Positions 27,410-33,895 of a stretch of DNA of 64,000 nucleotides are shown here, one piece after another (within the stretch, counting starts at the first letter, position 1; every line of letters starts with the position of its first letter). The stretch is from Pelagomonas calceolata (lineage: Eukaryota > Sar > Pelagophyceae > Pelagomonadales > Pelagomonadaceae). Location: the NCBI GenBank assembly GCA_918797485.1, contig CAKKNE010000006.1, positions 3,100,001-3,164,000 of the forward strand. The letters run 5' to 3'. The position numbers and the translations under genes are program-made. The notes under the pieces are model-generated. The model did not search any database, was not told the origin of the DNA, and worked only from the letters and a program-made list of their open reading frames with translations.

Positions 27410-29107
27410 TTATGGTGGCTTAAAGCTCGCGCCGTCGCCGGGGAGCGGCCGCCGTCTACCGCGCGGCGCCGCGAGGCCGGCGGGTTCTTCCGCGAGCTCC
27501 CGCGCCGAGGCGTTCCGCGGCGGCCGGCAGCACTTTTCGCCGGCGGCCACGCGCCGGGAGATGGCGTCGAAGAGCGCGCGCGCGACCGCCAAGACTTCGT
27601 TCTCGGCGTCGCAGAGCTCGGCGTCGATGTAGTCCAAGACGGCCGGATCGGGCGCGCAGTTGATGCCGGTGCAGGCGTTCCGGTGGGGCGGGCGCTGGCG
27701 GGGCTCGTGGAGGACCGGGGAGAAGAAGCTCGGGAAGGCGCACGCCAGCAGGTCCAGCGTGTCGCCGAAGCGGTCGATGAAGCCCCAGACCGCGTAGTCG
27801 CGGAGGTGGTCGATGGACGCCTCAATCGTCGCGTTCTCGCTGCCGCCGAGGAACTTCAACGCCGTGTTCTTCATCGACCGGAGCATGCCGCCGTACGCGC
27901 CCCGGGCGCAGCTCACGTTCCGCAGGCAGCCCGCGTCGAGGTCCTTGTGCGTGTACACGAGCTTCGAGTACGAGCGCGGGGCGCAGGACCGGAGGAGCTG
28001 GAAGCGCCCGAAGCTCGTGCCGAAGCCCTCGAACTCGGGGTCGAAGTACACGTGGCCCGTCACGAAGACCGACGCGCCGCCCGCGGCCTTCTGCCGCACG
28101 TACTCCCGCTCCTTGATCGCGAGCGCGCGCTCCAGCATGTCGCGCTTCTTTGCGGGGTCGCCTAAGTTGCCGTACGCGTTCCCGAGGTTATTCAGCGTGC
28201 GGGCCACGTTCGGGTGGTCGCGGCCGTACGCCCGCTCGTCGATCGCGAGCGCGCGCTCCAGCATGTCTCGGGACTTGGCGTGGTCGCCCAAGTCGCCGTA
28301 CGCGTTCCCGAGGTTATTCAGCGTGCGGGCCACGTTCGGGTGGTCGCGGCCGTACGCCCGCTTGTCGATCGCGAGCGCGCGCTCCAGCATGTCTCGGGAC
28401 TTGGCGTGGTCGCCCAAGTCGCCGTACGCGTTCCCGAGGTTCCCCAACGTCGTGGCAACGGCAGTGTGGTCGCGGCCGTACGCCCGCTCGTCGATCGCGA
28501 GCGCGCGCTCCAGCATGTCTCGCTTCTTCGCCTGGTCACCCAAGTCGCCGTACGCGTTCCCGAGGTTATTCAGCGTGCGGGCCACGTTCGGGTGGTCGCG
28601 GCCGTACGCCCGCTTGTCGATCGCGAGCGCGCGCTCCAGCATGTCTCGGGACTTGGCGTGGTCGCCTAAGTCGCCGTACGCGCCCCCGAGGTTCGTCAGT
28701 GTCTTGGCCACTTCCGGGTGGTCGCGGCCGTATGCCCGCTCGTCGATCGCGAGCGCGCGCTCCAGCACGTCTCGCGCCTTGGCGTGGTCGCCTAAGTCGC
28801 CGTACGCGCCCCCGAGGTCCCGCAGCATCTTCGCCCGGGCGGCCGGGTTGCGCTTCAAATTGTCCTTCCACTGGCTTGGCGCGAGGCCGAGGAACGCGCG
28901 CTTCGGAGTCTCGCGCGCGTACCTCTGAGCCGTGTTGTCCATCGTCGTCGAGCCGCACTTGCCGAGCTTGTTGTAGAAGATGACGTGTGGTTCGGGCGTC
29001 GCGCTTGTCCTGGCGCACCAGGCGGCGGCCAGGGCCTCGGCGTCCTGCGCGGCCGCCGCCGCGCCGCAGCCGAGGAGGAGCAGCGCGACGCCAGCGAGCC
29101 CGCGCAT
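27410..29107 (-). CDS. Secretory sulfotransferase interrupted by a TPR array
   Basis: 565 residues, one exon. A signal peptide (1-20) is followed by 'HVIFYNKLGKCGSTTMDN' (~41-58), the PAPS 5'-phosphosulfate loop of carbohydrate sulfotransferases such as heparan-sulfate 2-O-sulfotransferase. Five full and one partial 42-residue TPRs then occupy ~residues 97-345. The sulfotransferase fold resumes with 'VFVTGHVYFDPEF' and 'LLRSCAPRSYSKLVY' (3'-phosphate loop position). The C-terminus is cysteine-rich and lumenal in type. The array therefore splits one enzymatic domain between its two cofactor motifs without breaking frame. Activity is uncertain: a 250-residue insertion might be tolerated as a loop or might inactivate the enzyme. 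Confidence 0.85.
   Translation of the reverse strand: MRGLAGVALLLLGCGAAAAAQDAEALAAAWCARTSATPEPHVIFYNKLGKCGSTTMDNTAQRYARETPKRAFLGLAPSQWKDNLKRNPAARAKMLRDLGGAYGDLGDHAKARDVLERALAIDERAYGRDHPEVAKTLTNLGGAYGDLGDHAKSRDMLERALAIDKRAYGRDHPNVARTLNNLGNAYGDLGDQAKKRDMLERALAIDERAYGRDHTAVATTLGNLGNAYGDLGDHAKSRDMLERALAIDKRAYGRDHPNVARTLNNLGNAYGDLGDHAKSRDMLERALAIDERAYGRDHPNVARTLNNLGNAYGNLGDPAKKRDMLERALAIKEREYVRQKAAGGASVFVTGHVYFDPEFEGFGTSFGRFQLLRSCAPRSYSKLVYTHKDLDAGCLRNVSCARGAYGGMLRSMKNTALKFLGGSENATIEASIDHLRDYAVWGFIDRFGDTLDLLACAFPSFFSPVLHEPRQRPPHRNACTGINCAPDPAVLDYIDAELCDAENEVLAVARALFDAISRRVAAGEKCCRPPRNASARELAEEPAGLAAPRGRRRPLPGDGASFKPP
28103..28825 (-). repeat. Tandem 126-bp TPR-coding array (copy 2, inside the sulfotransferase)
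   Basis: Five full and one partial 126-bp units encode 'GDHAKSRDMLERALAI'-type TPRs. Units are nearly identical to each other and strongly similar in DNA to the array at ~3.1-4.1 kb, although the two host genes are otherwise unrelated. Confidence 0.9.
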
Positions 29108-29379
29108 GGCGCGCGCACGTTAAGGGGCGGCGCCGCGCCGCGTGCCGCGCTATCGGGCTGCGTTTTGAGGGTGGCGAGACGACGTGCGCAGCTGTTATAA
29201 ATGCCCAAAATTTGCGAGGCTGCAGTGATGGTGATGTTAAAGACGTACGCCGATCTTGGCGCATATAAGTTTTGATGCGGCCGCGCGCGAGCGGCTCAAA
29301 GTGGCGCCACTGCACCCGCACGAGCCCCCATGGTGGCGCCTCCCAGGGTGGCGGTATACGGTCGAACACCAATTACATA

Positions 29380-30522
29380 CTAATACGCGCCCGCAGCCGC
29401 CGCAGCCGCTAAGAGGTCCGCGGGCACGTTGGGCGCGCCGTCGTCGTCGTCGTCCGAGTCCGAGTCGTCCGACGACGAGTCGGAGTCGCTCGACGACGAC
29501 GCGGACTCAAGGCCCGCGGCCGCGGCGGCCACGGCCACGTCCCGGGGCACGCCGCCCGCCGGCGCCGCCGCGGCGCGACGCCGCTTGCGCGCCGGCGGCG
29601 CGACGCCGAGCAGCGGGTGCGACGCCACGACGGCGCCGGCCTCGTCCTCGTCGTCGTCGTCCTCAGAGTCGGAGTCCGCGGCGGGCGCCGGCCGCGCCTG
29701 CTTCTCGACGGCGGCGCGCTGCCGCTCGTCCTCGGCCTCCGCCGCGCGCCAGCCGCGCGCGACGCTCCCCAGCACCTGCGCGACGCCCGCGCAGAGCGTC
29801 GTGTGGCGCTCGCCGTCCTCGGCCGGCGGCGCCCGAAATATAGCCTCGGCGCGCCCGACCGCCGCCGCCATCGAGGCCTCCCGCTTCAGGGCCCCGAGCA
29901 GCAGCTGCTCCAGGAACTTCGGGTCGTGCCGCGCGCGCCTATCCAGTTGCTTCTGCGCGCGCGCGACGGCGAGGTGCTCCTGCACTTTTTCTTTGTGCGC
30001 GTCGGCGAAGGCCTTCACGAGCGCCTCGACGCGCGGCGCGTCCGTCGCCTCCAGGTCCAGGGCCGCGCAGACGGCCGCGCCGGCGCGCGGGCCGTCGCGC
30101 CGCCTCCCCTTGCCCTTGCCTCGACCGCCGCGGCCGCGGCCGCCCTTGCCGCCGCGGCCCCGGCCCTTGCCGCGGCCCTTGCCTTTGCTGCCCTTGCCGC
30201 CGCGGCCGCGGCCCTTGCCGCCCGCGCCGCGGCCGCGACCTCCTCCGTAGTGGTCCGCCCGCGGCGGTCGCGGCGGTCGCTCCTCGCGCGGCCGTTTCGG
30301 CGGCGCGCGCGCGCACGTGGGAATCGTCGGCGCGCCGGGCAGGATGGGCCACGCCCCGAAGATGGGCGCGCTCGTCTTCGGCGGCGCGTAGTCGTCTGGT
30401 GCGATTGTTGTTTTTGTCTTTGGCGCTGCCGGTTCGGTGCCGAAGACGTCGAGGGCGTTCGTTTTTGTTGTTTTTGGCTTTTTTTGTTGCAGCGTCGAGA
30501 GGCTACTCAGGAAGGAGTCCAT
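29380..30522 (-). CDS. RG/KG-rich nuclear-type protein
   Basis: A 380-residue protein from the first ATG (MDSFLSSLS). Residues ~90-155 form a long Gly/Arg/Lys tract ('GRGRGGKGSKGKGRGK'), typical of RNA-binding or nucleolar proteins. A helical domain follows at ~160-290 ('APRVEALVKAFADAHKEKV', 'DPKFLEQLLLGALKREASM'). The C-terminus has a basic patch (RKRRRAAAA) between acidic serine-rich stretches (SDSEDDDDEDE and further). It probably binds RNA or ribosomal particles. No orthologue is named. The opposite-strand frames are shadows of the repeats. Confidence 0.65.
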   Translation of the reverse strand: MDSFLSSLSTLQQKKPKTTKTNALDVFGTEPAAPKTKTTIAPDDYAPPKTSAPIFGAWPILPGAPTIPTCARAPPKRPREERPPRPPRADHYGGGRGRGAGGKGRGRGGKGSKGKGRGKGRGRGGKGGRGRGGRGKGKGRRRDGPRAGAAVCAALDLEATDAPRVEALVKAFADAHKEKVQEHLAVARAQKQLDRRARHDPKFLEQLLLGALKREASMAAAVGRAEAIFRAPPAEDGERHTTLCAGVAQVLGSVARGWRAAEAEDERQRAAVEKQARPAPAADSDSEDDDDEDEAGAVVASHPLLGVAPPARKRRRAAAAPAGGVPRDVAVAAAAAGLESASSSSDSDSSSDDSDSDDDDDGAPNVPADLLAAAAAAGAY

Positions 30523-31018
30523 TTCTTTGGCTCGTTTCGTCGACGGCGCGCGTTTTGCAGCGCTGCTAATGCTGCGGCTTTGTGCAGCACTTTTTATCCG
30601 CCCGGACTTGCCGCGATCGACTGCACGAGGCTGCGCTAGTAGTAAGGCGTCCCAATCACTGATTTTCGCTGCTGTTGGCAATGAATAAGCTCGCTGCGGC
30701 CTTTGGCTCCTAGCTAGCTAGTGTCTTACAGCACGCTAGCTCCACATGCACTTTTTGCGTTGAGGCTCTAACGAGCGCCTTTGCTGCGTCGGTAGAGCGC
30801 CTCGCGCCCCCTCGGCGTTCTCCAGGGACGACTGGGCCCGCCCCTGCCTCCGCTCCCGGCCCCCGACCGTGGACGGGCCCCTACAAGCTTGTGCAACCCA
30901 CAACCAGTACAACCGCACCCCGACGGCGCGCACCGGCACAACGGACAGCCTGAACGCCCAACAACAAACAACGGCTGACGCCATCGCAGCCGTTGTTACA
31001 CAGGCAAATATTGAAGCC
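30523..31018. other. Intergenic, divergent promoter region with CTAG motif
   Basis: About 500 bp between divergent starts. It holds the promoter motif at 30718-30740 (minus orientation, ~200 bp upstream of the RG-rich gene). No other feature is seen. Confidence 0.6.
30718..30740 (-). promoter_or_regulatory. CTAG promoter motif, copy D
   Basis: On the minus strand: GCTAGCG-TG-CTGTAAGACACTAG, ~200 bp upstream of the RG-rich gene start at 30522 and in its sense orientation. Confidence 0.7.
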
Positions 31019-31933
31019 ATGGCCGCGGCACCCAACATGTCAGCGCTCCCCAAGCACATCCTCACCGCGACGGCCCTCGGCAACGTCTCCGTGCTATCGC
31101 AGTGGATTAATGACGGCGGCGATCCCAATGCGAGGACCATTGACGGGCACACGCTGCCGAGCGTCGCGGCCATCTTCTGTCGTTTAGATTCCATGACTGT
31201 ACTGGTAGAGAGAGGAGCAAGGGTCGACGTCGCGGATGGCGACGGGTGGACGCCTCTCATCGAGGCTGTTGTGTTCCAGCCGGGCATCGAAAGCAACGAC
31301 GACCACCGCGTGAGGAGACGGGAACTAGTCGATCTATTGCTGACGCATGGTGCCTCAGTCGATAGGAGAACGGCCGATGGTATGACGCCGTTGATGTTGG
31401 CCGCAGCTCAAGGACACATGGACATCATAAGGTTGCTGTTACGACGGGGCGCCGTCCTCACTCTGACAGATGGTGCGGGCCGCAACGCGGAGGCCGCGGC
31501 AGAAAGGCGCAATCGCGACGACGCCGCGGAGCTGCTGAAGGAGGTTCGCTTGAGTGGCGGGACCTGGAAACGATATATTTCGGAACCGCGGCGCGACCTC
31601 CTGGTACTGCGTGTGTTGTGCTCTAGGGGCCGGGCCATGCTTTCGCCGAATGAAGGCAGGTTGGTGGGCCCGTCGCAGGGCGGCGCGCTCGCGCGGCTCT
31701 TCCCGGCGCCGCCGGGCCGGACGCGGCGGCAGAAGCGGATGCGGCGGCGCGGTCCGCACCTGCCGGACGAGCTGTTTTGGAGGGTCCTGCAGTTCTGGCG
31801 GTCGGAGCGGGACTTCCCCGAGGAGCCCGAGGACGTCGCCGCAGGCTACGGCGACGACATGGTCGACATCCAGTTCCACGATGAGGAATCGTCTCTCGAT
31901 GGCTGGACCGGACCGCCCGGTGGCCTTGCGTAA
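31019..31933 (+). CDS. Ankyrin repeat protein with conserved C-terminal tail
   Basis: 304 residues from the ATG at 31019 in good context (agccATGg); the frame extends upstream only through a GTG. Three to four ankyrin repeats span ~10-180 ('WTPLIEAVVFQPG', 'TPLMLAAAQGHMDIIRLLLR'). The C-terminus 'EPRRDLLVLRVLCSRGRA' plus 'LPDELFWRVLQFWRSERDF' is a tail found on many ankyrin proteins of marine stramenopiles. Likely an interaction adaptor with no catalytic motif. Confidence 0.8.
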   Translation: MAAAPNMSALPKHILTATALGNVSVLSQWINDGGDPNARTIDGHTLPSVAAIFCRLDSMTVLVERGARVDVADGDGWTPLIEAVVFQPGIESNDDHRVRRRELVDLLLTHGASVDRRTADGMTPLMLAAAQGHMDIIRLLLRRGAVLTLTDGAGRNAEAAAERRNRDDAAELLKEVRLSGGTWKRYISEPRRDLLVLRVLCSRGRAMLSPNEGRLVGPSQGGALARLFPAPPGRTRRQKRMRRRGPHLPDELFWRVLQFWRSERDFPEEPEDVAAGYGDDMVDIQFHDEESSLDGWTGPPGGLA

Positions 31934-31955
31934 TTTTGTCCCTAGGGCTATGTTC

Positions 31956-32653
31956 TTACTGGCTCTCGATGTCCGCCTGGATGGGCTTGTCGCGCTTCGC
32001 GTCTTCTATCTGCTGCACGGACGGCGCGACCTTCTGCGCGGCGAGGACGAGCCAGCCTGTGTTTGAACGAGTGAGCCGCCGCGTCGATGGCGACGGCGCG
32101 TCGCAAACGTTGAGGCTCGAGGACGCCGAGGCGTGCTCATCCGCGCGGTGCGGAGCCACCGCGAGCACCCGTCCGCGCGGATCCAGGTCGTCAGGTCCGT
32201 GTCGCGTACTTGAACGTCTGAGACTCGCCGTGGTCGCCCGAACTCAAGAGCGCGTGCTCCATCAGGCGCGGGTAGGCCTGCACGAACTTGAGCGCCCGCT
32301 TGACCTCGCCTCTCCAGAAGATGACCCCTGCCAGGGAGTAGCCGGCCCACGCGCCGACCTGTGTGGAAATCGAAATTTTACGGCGCGTTCGCCATCGACG
32401 CGACGCCTGCTCGATGGCGTGGTGATGCCGGTTCGCGCCCGACGCATTGGTTGATTTCCACACAGGCGCCGACGAGATATGGGACGAGCGGGCCCGCTCC
32501 GAGCAACGCGCCGGCCTGTCCAAAGAATAGGCCGGATGTTGTCGAGACAAAGGTGGAGAACGCCACGAATCTCCCGACGAACCGCGCTCGGCACGGGACG
32601 ATTCCCAGGCTGGCACCGAGCAATTTGATGCCTGCATCCTCTACTCTTATCAT
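31956..32653 (-). CDS. Small membrane protein with two introners
   Basis: Three exons (32474-32653, 32229-32358, 31956-32056) give 136 residues. Two or three hydrophobic segments are present: 'FVAFSTFVSTTSGLFFGQAG', 'PLVPYLVGAWAGYSLAGVIF' and, in exon 3, 'WLVLAAQKVAP'. Intron 1 is certain: it is flanked by a perfect duplication and restores 'PYL' + 'VGAWAGYS'. Intron 2 requires a GC donor at 32228 to connect to exon 3 in frame. The start at 32653 is the first ATG of the open frame, and an upstream exon cannot be excluded. The protein is not recognised; it looks like a small organelle membrane protein. Confidence 0.62.
32057..32228 (-). mobile_element. Introner element, probable GC-AG intron 2 of the small membrane protein gene
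   Basis: 172 nt. Eight bases (gcgagtct; right copy gctggctc, mostly transitions apart) precede CAGACGTTCAAG. The other end is CGTTCAAACACAG. The core GCGTCGATGGCGACGG is present. No GT donor gives the right phase. Confidence 0.6.
32359..32473 (-). mobile_element. Introner element, intron 1 of the small membrane protein gene (young)
   Basis: A perfect 8/8 duplication, gtcggcgc. Terminal repeats CTGTGTGGAAATCAACC and AAATTTCGATTTCCACACAG are nearly perfect. The core is CCATCGACGCG...CTCGATGGCGTGG. It lies in the same orientation relative to its gene as the 18357 element. Confidence 0.95.
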
Positions 32654-32785
32654 GACAGATGTCTCTGCTTCGGTGTGCTTTACGCGTCGACGTTAGAGTT
32701 GAAATCGATCACTCGTGACGCAAACACCGCGATTCAGTCGCGAAGCGTCGGTAAAAAGAACGTAAAAAGTGATTAGACGAGCCGA

Positions 32786-32811
32786 GCTAGCGGCCTGTAA
32801 GACACTAGAAA
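32786..32811 (+). promoter_or_regulatory. CTAG promoter motif, copy A
   Basis: GCTAGCG-GC-CTGTAAGACACTAG lies ~120 bp upstream of the plastid CRAL-TRIO start at 32930. It shares 14 identical bases with the copy at 55086. Confidence 0.7.
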
Positions 32812-32929
32812 CACGAGCCTTGCTGCGCTGGCGCTGGCATTGTCGCAGTGATCGACTTGAGACGATCGTGAGCAGATCACGGCTATCTATTACTACTGCA
32901 CAACGGCATTCTACAACTCATCAAAAGAG

Positions 32930-33844
32930 ATGAGGTGCATAGCAGCATTTGTGCTGCTGCATTGCGCCAGTGCATTTGTTGCGCCGACGGCGTCGACGCG
33001 ACGCAGCCATGTCCAGCTGCATGCTGCCGCAGTCATCGAACCTGCGAAGGACGTCCCGAAACTACTCGAGAAACAGCGAGCGACCGTCGATGCATTGAAG
33101 GGCGTGGCTCCCGACTTCTCGGAGGTGGCACTGCTGCGCTTCGCGCTGGCGTTTCCGACGCAGAGCGAAGCGGCGACGGCCCTGAAGGAGACGCTCGCCT
33201 GGCGCAGCGGAGCAGGCAGCGAGATCGTCGCCAAGGCGGGTGCGGCGTACAAGGAGGCGTTCGCTACGGGTAAGTGGAACAACGACCCCGTCCGCGAGGG
33301 CGCGCCGCATGCGAAGACGATCAATCAATACATCACCGAGAAAAATATCCTCACCATGTCGACGGCCGAGGGGGATCTGGTCTACGTGATTCGCGCCTCT
33401 CTCATAGATGATACCAAAATGATGCGTCAAGTGAGTGTCGCGCAGCTGACGGAGTTCCTGCTCTACGTCAAGGAGATTCACGCGCTCGTCGCGGACGCTA
33501 GATCAGCAAGGACAGGCCGACTCTGCACCGTCGTGTTCGCTAACGACATTTCGGGAATCTCACAGATCCCGGACCGAAAGTTCTCCCAAGCCCTGACGCA
33601 GTCATCAGAACAGTACGAGAAGCTGTACCCATCTTTGGCCGGCGCGACAATGATCATGAATCTGCCGTTCGTTTTGCAGGCGTTCGTCGGGCTCTTCACG
33701 CCATTATTCCCGCAGTCGCTTCAGGACCGCCTCAAGTTCGTTCCGGCTCCCTATTTGGGCAAGCTCAAGGACCTCACGCCGCTCGCCGGCGGCGCGAGTC
33801 GAAAGGTCTTCCTCGGCGAGCTCAAGCGGCTACTGAAGAAGTAG
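32930..33844 (+). CDS. Plastid-targeted CRAL-TRIO (SEC14-like) lipid-binding protein
   Basis: 304 residues, one exon. The N-terminus is a signal peptide ending in 'CASAF|VAPTAS', the ASAF-type cleavage motif of heterokont bipartite plastid presequences; a basic Ser/Thr transit segment follows. The mature part has CRAL-TRIO-N-like helices and the lipid-pocket sheet ('VYVIRASLIDDTKMM', 'CTVVFANDISGISQIP', 'ATMIMNLPFVLQAFVGLFTP'). Such proteins carry hydrophobic lipids or isoprenoids between membranes. Inferred role: lipid or pigment-precursor handling in the plastid. The start at 32930 is fixed by the presequence. Confidence 0.87.
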   Translation: MRCIAAFVLLHCASAFVAPTASTRRSHVQLHAAAVIEPAKDVPKLLEKQRATVDALKGVAPDFSEVALLRFALAFPTQSEAATALKETLAWRSGAGSEIVAKAGAAYKEAFATGKWNNDPVREGAPHAKTINQYITEKNILTMSTAEGDLVYVIRASLIDDTKMMRQVSVAQLTEFLLYVKEIHALVADARSARTGRLCTVVFANDISGISQIPDRKFSQALTQSSEQYEKLYPSLAGATMIMNLPFVLQAFVGLFTPLFPQSLQDRLKFVPAPYLGKLKDLTPLAGGASRKVFLGELKRLLKK

Positions 33845-33895
33845 GTCTGCGTGTTGTGTGTGTAAATTCAAGAATACTTACAACGATATCATAAT

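Noticed and set aside
29617-30639. Plus-strand 340-residue frame over the RG-rich gene
   Set aside because: It mirrors the GGC/CGC repeat of the minus-strand gene. It is low-complexity Ala/Arg/Leu with no start context.
30768-30850. GGTAGAGCGCC stretch considered as part of a tRNA
   Set aside because: No cloverleaf could be drawn: acceptor and anticodon arms do not pair. No tRNA or rRNA gene was recognised in the window.
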